Part shown: positions 1-7,127 of the stretch, in pieces
Position numbering within the stretch: position 1 is the first letter of the stretch
How the letters are laid out: each line of letters starts with the position of its first letter
Source of the DNA: Jeotgalibaca arthritidis
Lineage (GTDB): Bacteria; Bacillota; Bacilli; Lactobacillales; Aerococcaceae
Length of the DNA stretch: 64,000 nt
Direction: 5' to 3'
Assembly: GCF_011100465.1 (NCBI RefSeq)
Contig: NZ_CP049740.1
Coordinates: 1,057,857 to 1,121,856 of the forward strand
Position numbers and translations under genes: made by a program
Notes under the pieces: model-generated
Seen by the model: only the letters and a program-made list of their open reading frames with translations
What the model was told of the DNA's origin: nothing
Database searches by the model: none

Positions 1-138
1 TAGCTATTTGCTCGGTTTAAGGGCTGCTGTTTCAGCTATTGATAAGTAATAGGATAATAAAGGCATCAGGAAGTGTTTAAAATGTACCGACCCCCAAAAG
101 TTAGACCAAAAATCTGACGATTGGAGGTCGGTATTTTT

Positions 139-720
139 ATGGCTGTATACAGTTATGAGTTTAAAAAGAAAGTTGTAGATGCATATTTACGTGGCGAAGG
201 AGGTTATACTTTTTTAGCAGAAAAATATGGAGTAAAAAACAGAAGACAAGTTCTCAATTGGGTACATTACTACGAAGAACTAGGTGATGATGGATTAAAA
301 CGTTCAAGAAAGAACGAAAATTATTCTTTTGAATTTAAGCTTGGTGCGGTAGAGTCTTATTTAACAAGTGAGGTATCTTATCAGGAACTGGCTCTTTCAC
401 TAGGGATTAATAATAATGCTCTTATCGCCAGGTGGGTAAATGATTATAGAGCGGCTGGTCCTGATGCCTTAAGAGATAAGAAACGTGGAAGAAGGGCTAA
501 AATGAATTCATCAGGTAAGGCTGTAAATATACAACACCAAGATGATTCAGCTCCTGTTGATACAAGCACTGAGCATGTTAAACAGCTTGAAGCTGAACTC
601 TTAAAACTAAAAATCGAGAATGCTTATTTAAAAGAACTGAGGAGGCTGCGTTTAGAGGAGGAAGCTCTTCTGAAAAAAAAGCGAGAATCGTCCGCAGCCT
701 CCGAGGAGAATTCAAATTAA
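139..720 (+). CDS. IS3-family transposase OrfA
   Basis: This is the DNA-binding subunit of the transposase. It has two successive helix-turn-helix modules, seen in residues such as YEFKKKVVDAYLRGEGGYTF and, further on, FEFKLGAVESYLTSEVSYQE. A leucine-rich coiled coil near the C-terminus (KQLEAELLKLKIENAYLKEL) is the usual dimerisation segment. An in-frame TTG lies at 121, but GGAGG at 123-127 points to the ATG at 139. The last codons contain the slippery run that allows a shift into the orfB frame. Confidence 0.9.
   Translation: MAVYSYEFKKKVVDAYLRGEGGYTFLAEKYGVKNRRQVLNWVHYYEELGDDGLKRSRKNENYSFEFKLGAVESYLTSEVSYQELALSLGINNNALIARWVNDYRAAGPDALRDKKRGRRAKMNSSGKAVNIQHQDDSAPVDTSTEHVKQLEAELLKLKIENAYLKELRRLRLEEEALLKKKRESSAASEENSN
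675..681 (+). other. Programmed -1 frameshift heptamer A_AAA_AAG
   Basis: The orfA codons here read AAA AAA AAG, so the heptamer A_AAA_AAG is in the exact phase needed for tandem -1 slippage. After the shift the frame runs without a stop through 681-761 into orfB, adding an HTH segment before the annotated ATG. A Shine-Dalgarno-like GAGGAGG lies 13 nt upstream (655-661). Complementary arms (681-688 with 726-733) lie at and after the site. Both are known types of stimulator in the family; that they work here is inferred. Confidence 0.82.
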
Positions 721-761
721 AAGATATTCTCGCTGTAGTTGGCTTCCCTAAAGCTACCTAC

Positions 762-1562
762 ATGTATTGGCAAAAAAGATTTGATAGAGATAATCCTGAC
801 AAAGAACTCGAAGAAAAAATCCTAAAAATACATGAAGATAATAAAGATTATGGATATCGACGCATGCGAGCCGAATTAAATAATCAGGGAATTCATGTTA
901 ACAAGAAAAAAGTCCAGCGAATAATGCAAAAACTCAATCTTCAGGTGACCTCATTTACACGTAAAAGTCGTAAATACAGCTCGTACAAAGGCAAGGTTGG
1001 TATTGTGGCACCTAATAGAATCCGTAGGCGATTCAATACACATATACCGCATCAAAAGGTTACAACTGATACAACTGAATTTAAATACTATGAAGTAGAT
1101 TCAAAAGGCCATATGACAATGCACAAGCTTTATTTGGATCCTTTTATGGATATGTGTAATGGTGAAATTCTTAGTTATGGTATTGCTAAGCATCCTACGG
1201 CCAAGAATGTAATGGATGCACTAGATAAAGCAATTGAAATAACCTCAGATTGTTCTTATCGCCGAACATTCCATTCAGATCAAGGATGGGCTTACCAGAT
1301 GAGAGCATACTCTAACCGGCTTAAGGAAGAACGTATTTTTCAAAGTATGTCTAGAAAAGGTAACTGCCATGATAATTCCGTTATGGAAAACTTCTTTGGA
1401 CTGCTTAAACAAGAGATTTACTATGGTGTCGTGTATTACAGCTATGAGGAATTGAAGTCGGAAATTGAACGATACATAAATTACTATAACGAAAAGAGAA
1501 TTAAAGAGAAACTTGGATGGCTAAGTCCAGTGCAATACAGACTTAGTCTTCAGGCTGCATAA
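762..1562 (+). CDS. IS3-family transposase OrfB (DDE integrase)
   Basis: This is the catalytic part of the transposase, with an rve-type integrase fold. The DDE residues appear in TDTTEFKYY, HSDQGWAYQ and NSVMENFFGLLKQE. An HTH_21-type segment (YGYRRMRAELNNQGIHVNKK) lies near the start. The ATG at 762 has no obvious ribosome site. The in-frame open sequence from 681 encodes a natural N-terminal extension, so the main product is probably an OrfAB fusion made by frameshifting. No lesion is visible. Confidence 0.9.
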   Translation: MYWQKRFDRDNPDKELEEKILKIHEDNKDYGYRRMRAELNNQGIHVNKKKVQRIMQKLNLQVTSFTRKSRKYSSYKGKVGIVAPNRIRRRFNTHIPHQKVTTDTTEFKYYEVDSKGHMTMHKLYLDPFMDMCNGEILSYGIAKHPTAKNVMDALDKAIEITSDCSYRRTFHSDQGWAYQMRAYSNRLKEERIFQSMSRKGNCHDNSVMENFFGLLKQEIYYGVVYYSYEELKSEIERYINYYNEKRIKEKLGWLSPVQYRLSLQAA

Positions 1563-1622
1563 AAATAGCGAGGCAGCCGAAACTGTCTCGCTAATAAAGT
1601 CTAACTTTAAGGGGTCACCTCA

Positions 1623-1643
1623 AAACGCTTCTTGATGCCTTTT
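1623..1643 (+). terminator. Right half of a terminator hairpin split by the IS3 element
   Basis: The sequence at 1623-1643 is the reverse complement of 59-78 over 20 positions, with the only two differences being G-U/U-G wobble pairs. It ends in TTTT. Before insertion the two arms would have been adjacent around a loop of a few A/T bases, forming a classic intrinsic terminator. The IS3 element now separates the arms by its whole length, so the hairpin can no longer form as a local structure. Confidence 0.75.
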
Positions 1644-1656
1644 AATTTGCTTAAAA

Positions 1657-1799
1657 TGTCGAGTGGCAGTTCATATTTGACCCCACTCGACATAAAAAGT
1701 GAAAAAAGTGTCGAGTCGCGATTTTATTTGGCATCACTCGACATAAAAAGCGAAAAACCTGTCGAGTGGGCACCATTTTAGCGCCTTACTCGACAGGTT
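1657..1799. repeat. Tandem hairpin array, three TGTCGAGT/ACTCGACA units
   Basis: Three inverted repeats follow each other. Their arms are 1657-1666/1683-1692, 1709-1716/1736-1743 and about 1757-1767/1788-1798. Unit starts are 51-52 nt apart and the linkers are near-identical (ATAAAAAGTGAAAAA versus ATAAAAAGCGAAAAA). The last unit has A-rich and T-rich flanks and could act as a terminator. The same stem occurs at 12648-12690 and 41981-42120. No coding potential is seen. Confidence 0.8.
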
Positions 1800-1809
1800 T
1801 TCTAAATTC

Positions 1810-2139
1810 TTAATTTAAATGTTGAATAAAGGTTAGTAATTGGTTAGCACGTTCGTTAATAATATCAGTTGTGCTGTTGATTTCCTCTGAAACGGAAGCT
1901 TGATTGTTAATTTTATCGGTCATGGTATTGATACTATCAACAATTTGTAAAACGGACTCATTAACCGTATTTAGAATAAGCTCAATGCTTTCTACGGCTG
2001 TTGATGTTTCATTAGATAGGGAAACAATTTCCTTTGCCACTTCATCAAAGCCTAATAAGCGTTTAAATTGAGGAGAAAACCAATATTTCTCTTCGGTTTC
2101 TTCCTTCTCAAAATCAATTCCCCACGCACCTTCAACTGT
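1810..2139 (-). pseudogene. Chemoreceptor remnant: PAS piece joined to the tail of an MCP signalling domain
   Basis: Read on the minus strand, the frame first shows a PAS-like segment (EGAWGIDF, then EKYWFSPQFKRLLGFD). It passes directly into VAKEIVSLSN and an Ile-rich helical tail typical of the C-terminal arm of a chemoreceptor signalling domain. The rest of the PAS domain and most of the signalling hairpin, including the conserved tip, are missing. No proper start is present; the only candidate is a GTG at 2040. The piece is best explained as the product of an internal deletion in a larger PAS-MCP gene. Confidence 0.75.
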
Positions 2140-2141
2140 TC

Positions 2142-2351
2142 CTATACAATCGCTACTTCTAACAGTCGTTTCTCAGCGAATTGTGTACCTGGATTTAATC
2201 TAGGGTGAATGAAGAGTGTATTACCAAATAACATTCCTAATAAAATCGCGATTAAAGCCGCACTTAACTGCGGAAGAAAATTAGTCAAAAATTGACTGAG
2301 TAAAGATATGAATAGACTTACTAATAAGCCAGGTAAAATTGTAATAAACAT
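2142..2351 (-). pseudogene. YeiH-family exporter, N-terminal fragment
   Basis: The 69 residues match the N-terminus of YeiH-type putative exporters: ILPGLLVSLFISLLSQFL, ALIAILLGMLFGN, then PGTQFAEKRLLEVAIV. This is where the full proteins continue into the next membrane helix, but here a TAG stops translation. Just beyond lies the PAS-MCP remnant in another frame. A complete but distinct YeiH-family gene is at 48065-49084, so this fragment comes from a different paralogue or source. It is unlikely to make a working transporter. Confidence 0.72.
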
Positions 2352-2454
2352 AAATAAAACCGCCTTTTTGGTTACATATTCTGTTTACTATATTTTATTT
2401 TCACAATTTCGTCAAAAATATATTCTTATTTCAAACTATTTCTTCCTTATAAGC

Positions 2455-2481
2455 TAAATAAATGTAAGGAAAGACCGATAT
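2455..2481 (+). promoter_or_regulatory. Sigma-D/FliA-type promoter of the chemotaxis operon
   Basis: TAAA at 2455-2458, a 15-nt spacer and ACCGATAT at 2474-2481 match the Firmicutes sigma-D consensus (TAAA-N15-GCCGATAT) at all but one base. The promoter lies 58 nt before the chemoreceptor start. This fits FliA-dependent late expression of the chemotaxis genes. Confidence 0.85.
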
Positions 2482-2538
2482 AGGATTTAGCAGAAAATAT
2501 CGCACTATAATAAAAGTGTAGTCAATAAGGGAGTGTAA

Positions 2539-4329
2539 GTGTTGGATACAACAGAAAAAATCAAGAAAGACAAACAAAAATTTGATTGGAGTAAAATCAA
2601 AGGAAAATTTCAATCAGAGAAGTTCAAACGTTTTGGTTTTAACAATCAAACCATCCGTGTACGATTATTATTAAGTTTCTCTATTGTTATCATTTTTATG
2701 AGCGGGTTGGGAATTGCGAACTTTATTACGTTTAGAAGCATTAATAACGATATCAAAAAAATCGTTGAAGAAGAATTTGTGATTCAACAAAATTATGACA
2801 AGATTTCTTACTACATGGCACAAAAAATCTCAGCAGTGAGAGGATACCTTTTAACAGGCCGTGAGAGCTACGTTGTTGAATTCAATAACTACAAACAATG
2901 GAGTGCTGAGAACGAGAAAATAATCAGCAATATTGATAATTCAATTACCAATCAGAATTTATTCACTTCAATGGCAACATGGGATGAATCTGTTCAAACT
3001 GATATTTTTGATTTAGTTACAGAAGGCGACCGTGCTGCAGCGATGTTTAATATGAACGGTAATGTGAATCCGAAAGGCGAACAGATTATTAGTAATTTGT
3101 CTGGTCAAGCAACAACTAAATCAGCTGAAATTCGTTTAGAAACGAATAGCTTAATGAAGAAAATTACAACATCAATCAGCACAATGATTATCACGATTGT
3201 TGTCATTATTGTCTTATCCGTATTTGTAGCTATTTTCTTCGCTAATCATTTTTCTAAGGCAATTAGTAAAGTTGTCACTCGTCTAAAATCAATTGAAGAA
3301 GGTCAACTTAACCAAGAATTATTAGAAGTAGAAGGTGCTGGTGAATTAGCTGATCTAGGTCATTCTGCGAATGCTTTACAAATAGCGCTTTATGAAATTA
3401 TGACTGTCATTTCATTAGGTGCAGAAGACATGACGCAACAAAGTGAAGAACTATCTCAATCATCTAATGAAGTAAAAGCAGGCTCTGAACAAGTAGCGAT
3501 TACAATGCAAGAATTGTCAATTGGTACAGAAAACCAAGCACACTCTGCTAGCCAATTGTCAGCTAACATGGAAGCATTTAACCACAAGTTTATGGATGTA
3601 TCCGAGACAACTGAGAAAGTAACCGTATATTCTGAAGACGTTCTAACGCTGTCAGGAAAAGGTAAAGAGTTGATGAACTCATCTAGCCAACAAATGGAAA
3701 AAATCAATGAGATCGTTCAAGACGCAACTGTCAAGATGACCGAACTTGATAAAGGAACAAAAGAGATTACAAAATTGGTTGATATTATCCAAAATGTTTC
3801 AAAACAAACCAATTTATTAGCATTAAATGCGGCGATTGAAGCAGCAAGAGCTGGCGAACACGGACGAGGATTTGCGGTTGTTGCTGAAGAAGTTCGTAAA
3901 CTATCTGAACAAGTAGCGGCTTCTGTTAAAGAAATTACCCTATTTGTTGAAAACATTCACCGTGAAGCGAACGACGTAAGCGCGTCTCTACAAGAAGGCT
4001 TCCGTGAAGCAGAAGCAGGCTTAGTTGGCATTAAAGAAACAAACCTAACATTTGATGAAATTACTCATTCATTACAAAGTGTCGTTGAACATATCAATGG
4101 CGTTAGCACAAGCTTGAATGATTTAACAGAAACAGGAAAAGAAATGAATCATTCGATTTCTGAGATTGCTTCAGTTTCCGAAGAATCAGCGGCAGGTGTT
4201 GAAGAAACATCAGCAGCATCACAACAAATCAACAGTACAATGGAAGAGGTAGCTGTTAACGCTGGACAAATTGCTAAACTAGCTGAAAACCTAGGCGAAA
4301 TTGTTCAAAAATTCCAATTGTACCCTTAA
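2539..4329 (+). CDS. Methyl-accepting chemotaxis protein
   Basis: This is a membrane chemoreceptor that signals to the CheA-CheW complex. It has TM1 at about 43-64, an extracytoplasmic four-helix-type sensor region at about 65-213, TM2 at about 214-237, HAMP at about 238-290 and a long signalling helix pair. The conserved hairpin tip is at 424-458 ([16 protein letters not shown] and [17 protein letters not shown]). Translation starts at GTG 2539 (a TTG follows directly), with AAGGGAG 5-6 nt upstream. The ligand cannot be predicted. It is the first gene of the chemotaxis operon and the only intact receptor in the window. Confidence 0.95.
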   Translation: MLDTTEKIKKDKQKFDWSKIKGKFQSEKFKRFGFNNQTIRVRLLLSFSIVIIFMSGLGIANFITFRSINNDIKKIVEEEFVIQQNYDKISYYMAQKISAVRGYLLTGRESYVVEFNNYKQWSAENEKIISNIDNSITNQNLFTSMATWDESVQTDIFDLVTEGDRAAAMFNMNGNVNPKGEQIISNLSGQATTKSAEIRLETNSLMKKITTSISTMIITIVVIIVLSVFVAIFFANHFSKAISKVVTRLKSIEEGQLNQELLEVEGAGELADLGHSANALQIALYEIMTVISLGAEDMTQQSEELSQSSNEVKAGSEQVAITMQELSIGTENQAHSASQLSANMEAFNHKFMDVSETTEKVTVYSEDVLTLSGKGKELMNSSSQQMEKINEIVQDATVKMTELDKGTKEITKLVDIIQNVSKQTNLLALNAAIEAARAGEHGRGFAVVAEEVRKLSEQVAASVKEITLFVENIHREANDVSASLQEGFREAEAGLVGIKETNLTFDEITHSLQSVVEHINGVSTSLNDLTETGKEMNHSISEIASVSEESAAGVEETSAASQQINSTMEEVAVNAGQIAKLAENLGEIVQKFQLYP

Positions 4330-4358
4330 GAAGACAGATTTGATAAAGGAGGATGACG

Positions 4359-4802
4359 ATGGAACAGTTTATTTTATTTGAAGCCAATACGCAGAAAATA
4401 GCTCTGCCTATCCAAGTGGTTGAACGAATTATTGAATTCGATAAAGGAATTGCTATACCCGATACGTCCGATTACCTAATGGGACTGCATCGCTATAACG
4501 ATGAGAACCTTGTTCTGATTGATATGAACATGCGACTCTTTAAAACACCGATTCAAGCGACTGAAGATAGTAAAATTATTGTCGTAGATTGGAAAGACAA
4601 GAAATTAGGATTAGCAGTCGATCAAGTGACAACTGTCCAACGATTCGAAAGCAATCCTAATCAAAAACAGTCTGATGAGAACAAAACGAAATATATAGTA
4701 GAAACATTTCAATTTAATGATGAGATTATTCTTCATCTGGATGTCGAACAATTATTCCAAGATGAAGCTTCAAACGAAATTATGATTGTCTTAGCTAAAT
4801 AA
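4359..4802 (+). CDS. cheW: Chemotaxis adaptor CheW (first copy)
   Basis: The protein is a single CheW domain that bridges chemoreceptors and the kinase CheA. Recognisable segments include EQFILFEANTQKIALPIQVV at the start and VVDWKDKKLGLAVDQVTTVQ in the second subdomain. Two in-frame ATGs exist at 4353 and 4359. The ribosome site AAAGGAGG (4346-4352) abuts the first, so the second, at a spacing of 6 nt, is preferred. Its sequence is more divergent than a typical CheW, and a second copy lies at 10082. Confidence 0.85.
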   Translation: MEQFILFEANTQKIALPIQVVERIIEFDKGIAIPDTSDYLMGLHRYNDENLVLIDMNMRLFKTPIQATEDSKIIVVDWKDKKLGLAVDQVTTVQRFESNPNQKQSDENKTKYIVETFQFNDEIILHLDVEQLFQDEASNEIMIVLAK

Positions 4803-4816
4803 AGGAGAGAAACGCG

Positions 4817-5302
4817 ATGCTGGAGGAAGCAATAAAAGTAGGAATTGGAGATTATAAGGTAGCCAACGCGCCCCAATCATTAATAACTGTAGCATTGGGG
4901 TCATGTGTCGGCATTGCTTTGTATGACCCGATTTCAAAAGTTGGTGGATTGAGCCATATTATGCTTCCGGATAGCACAGCTTTTCGAGGAGAAAAGAAAG
5001 TAGAAAAGTTTGCTGATCTGGCGATCCCTTCTTTAGTAGAAGACTTGAAAAAAATAGGGGCATCATCTAGACTAGAAGCAAAAATTGCAGGCGGCGCAAG
5101 TATGTTTAAGTTGAAGAATTCTATTGCACGCGAACAGATTGGACAACGAAATATTGCAGCTGTTAAGCAAGTTCTATCCGATTTAAAAATTCCGATCATT
5201 GGTGAACATACTGGTGAAGATTATGGTAGAACGATGTGGCTGGATTTAGAAGATTTGTCTGTTACTGTTCGCACAGCGCAACGTGAATATCTCGACTTGT
5301 AA
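4817..5302 (+). CDS. cheD: Chemoreceptor glutamine deamidase CheD
   Basis: CheD deamidates glutamines on chemoreceptors and also works with CheC to adjust CheY-P levels. Family motifs are clear: TVALGSCVGIALYDP with the catalytic Cys in GSC, GGLSHIMLPDS with the catalytic His, and AKIAGGASMF. At 161 residues it has the normal length. It starts at ATG 4817 after AAAGGAGAG. Its companion gene cheC lies later in the same operon, as expected for a Bacillus-type adaptation system. Confidence 0.95.
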   Translation: MLEEAIKVGIGDYKVANAPQSLITVALGSCVGIALYDPISKVGGLSHIMLPDSTAFRGEKKVEKFADLAIPSLVEDLKKIGASSRLEAKIAGGASMFKLKNSIAREQIGQRNIAAVKQVLSDLKIPIIGEHTGEDYGRTMWLDLEDLSVTVRTAQREYLDL

Positions 5303-5318
5303 TAGAGGAAGGGTGAGT

Positions 5319-6341
5319 ATGATGGCAACACGCATCTTAGTTGTAGATGATTCTGCATTCATGCGGAAAATATTGACAGAGCAAATCTCTGCAATTAACG
5401 GATTTGAAGTGATTGGCACAGCCCGGAGCGGTGAAGATGCCTTAAATAAAATGGCGCTTCTTCGCCCAGATATTATCACGCTTGATGTTGAAATGCCTGG
5501 AATGAACGGTCTCGAAACCGTTAAGAGAATTAGGGAAATCAGCGATTTGCCCGTTTTCATGTTGAGTTCCTTGCAAGGGAAAGAAATAACGATTGCTGCT
5601 CTTGAATCAGGAGCCACTGATTTTATTGAAAAGCCACAAAATCTAAGAGAAAACGCAGCAGAATTCCAACGCCAGTTGGCTTATCACTTAAAGTCAGTCC
5701 TTCAAAAAGATGAAGATGACAGTGGCGCAAAAAAAGAATTTACACCAGCTAACGAAGCAGATATTATCGATCAGGCTTATAAAGCCATCGTGATTGGCGC
5801 TTCAACCGGAGGACCACGTGCACTGATGCAGCTCGTTCAGGCGATACCGTCAACGTTAGCCATTCCTATTTTTATTGTTCAGCATATGCCGGAAGGCTTT
5901 ACCGCTTCATTTGCTAAACGACTGAACGACAGTGCGCAAGTTCCCGTTAAGGAAGCGAGCCATTTGGAAAAAATACAAGCTGGAACAGTCTATGTTGCAC
6001 CAGGAAATTACCATATGCATATTCATCAAGATGAGCTGTTTTTAACTCAAACCGAAAAACGAAATGGTGTTAGGCCAGCCGTTGATCACTTGTTTGAATC
6101 AGCAGCGCCTCTGTATAAGAATCGCTTGTTGTCGGTTATTTTAACCGGCATGGGGAAAGATGGTACACAAGGAATGCTAGCTGTGAAAGAAGCGGGTGGT
6201 TATACGCTAGCTCAGAACAAAGAATCTTGTGTGGTCTATGGTATGCCGGGAAGTGCTGTTGATGCTGGCGTCGTTGATGTTTGCGTCCATTTGAACTGCA
6301 TTTCAGACATCATTAATAAAGTTGCGAGGACAAGTAAATGA
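5319..6341 (+). CDS. cheB: Chemotaxis protein-glutamate methylesterase CheB
   Basis: CheB removes methyl groups from chemoreceptors when phosphorylated by CheA. The N-terminal receiver shows D10, D11 and phospho-acceptor D56 (LDVEMPGMNG). The C-terminal esterase domain has the catalytic Ser162 (GASTGGPRAL), His189 (QHMPEGF) and Asp281 (TGMGKDGTQG). The open frame extends back to 5283, but GAGGAAGGG at 5305-5313 supports ATG 5319 (or 5322). The last four bases overlap the start of cheR. Confidence 0.95.
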   Translation: MMATRILVVDDSAFMRKILTEQISAINGFEVIGTARSGEDALNKMALLRPDIITLDVEMPGMNGLETVKRIREISDLPVFMLSSLQGKEITIAALESGATDFIEKPQNLRENAAEFQRQLAYHLKSVLQKDEDDSGAKKEFTPANEADIIDQAYKAIVIGASTGGPRALMQLVQAIPSTLAIPIFIVQHMPEGFTASFAKRLNDSAQVPVKEASHLEKIQAGTVYVAPGNYHMHIHQDELFLTQTEKRNGVRPAVDHLFESAAPLYKNRLLSVILTGMGKDGTQGMLAVKEAGGYTLAQNKESCVVYGMPGSAVDAGVVDVCVHLNCISDIINKVARTSK

Positions 6342-7114
6342 CACTACAATTTGAGAAGTTTTATGATTGGACGAAATCAGAGTTAAATCTACAACTAGAT
6401 GGTTACAAACAAAGACAATTACAGCGTCGCATCACGACTATTATGAAGAAGAGCGGTGCCACTGACTTAGCGAGTTATGCCGAAAAAATAAAAAATGATG
6501 CGCAAATCAGGAATGATTTTTTGGACTATATCACGATTAATGTCACCGAATTTTTCCGAAACAAAGACATTTTCGCTGACTTTGAAACGGTATTAACCGA
6601 TGAGTTGCCTCAAAAGTTTCCAGAATTAAAAATTTGGAGCGCAGCATGTTCAACTGGTGCAGAAGCTTATTCAATGGCCATAGCCCTGAAAAAGAAAAAT
6701 TTGGATAGTCGAGCAAAAATTATCGGAACAGATTTAGATTTAAATATTTTAGAAAAAGCACGCAAAGGAATCTACCGTGATGCCGACGTTAAAAATGTCG
6801 AAGCGGTAGATTTGCAACGTTTTTTTAAAGCCGATGAGCCCTTTTACCACCTGAGCGACGACATAAAGAAATTGGTCGAGTTCAAGAAGCATGATTTAAT
6901 TGTCGGAAAATACGATAAAGGTTATCACGTCATTCTATGTCGAAATGTAACGATTTATTTCAACGACGAAGTAAAAGATGACCTTTATCAAAAAATGAGC
7001 GATGCGCTTGTACCGGGTGGTATTTTCTTTATTGGTGCAACCGAAACGATATATAACCCTGCAAAATACGGATTACGAAAAATAGGATCATTCTTGTACG
7101 AAAAAATAGAATAA
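6338..7114 (+). CDS. cheR: Chemotaxis protein methyltransferase CheR
   Basis: CheR methylates glutamates on chemoreceptors using S-adenosylmethionine. The N-terminal helical domain (YKQRQLQRRITTIMKKSG) is followed by TVNVTEFFRN-like residues (ITINVTEFFRNKDIF). The SAM-binding motif is IWSAACSTGAEAYSMAIAL, and a late CRNVTIYF segment is also present. The start codon overlaps the cheB stop (ATGA), which indicates translational coupling of the two adaptation enzymes. At 258 residues it has the usual length. Confidence 0.95.
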   Translation: MTLQFEKFYDWTKSELNLQLDGYKQRQLQRRITTIMKKSGATDLASYAEKIKNDAQIRNDFLDYITINVTEFFRNKDIFADFETVLTDELPQKFPELKIWSAACSTGAEAYSMAIALKKKNLDSRAKIIGTDLDLNILEKARKGIYRDADVKNVEAVDLQRFFKADEPFYHLSDDIKKLVEFKKHDLIVGKYDKGYHVILCRNVTIYFNDEVKDDLYQKMSDALVPGGIFFIGATETIYNPAKYGLRKIGSFLYEKIE

Positions 7115-7127
7115 AGGAGGATGACAA

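Larger units (their letters stand above)
83..1622 (+). mobile_element. IS3-family (IS150-like) insertion sequence, complete
   Basis: The terminal inverted repeats are at 83-106 and 1599-1622. Both end in TG/CA and share the inner block AAAGTTAGAC (left copy AAAAGTTAGAC) plus a GACCCC-type block. Inside lie orfA and orfB in the arrangement typical of the family, with a -1 slippery site between them. AAA occurs on both sides (80-82 and 1623-1625), which fits a 3-bp target duplication, although the local A-richness makes this weak. Both reading frames are open and the DDE residues are present, so the element may be active. It sits inside an older transcription terminator hairpin. Confidence 0.93.

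Noticed and set aside
1657-1799. Regular repeat array resembling a CRISPR
   Set aside because: The repeated parts are hairpin arms with A-rich linkers, not direct repeats of 25-40 nt separated by unique spacers, and no cas gene is in the window.
2431-2613. Minus-strand 60-codon open frame across the chemoreceptor promoter
   Set aside because: It covers the sigma-D promoter and the start of the chemoreceptor gene, lacks a ribosome site and resembles no family.
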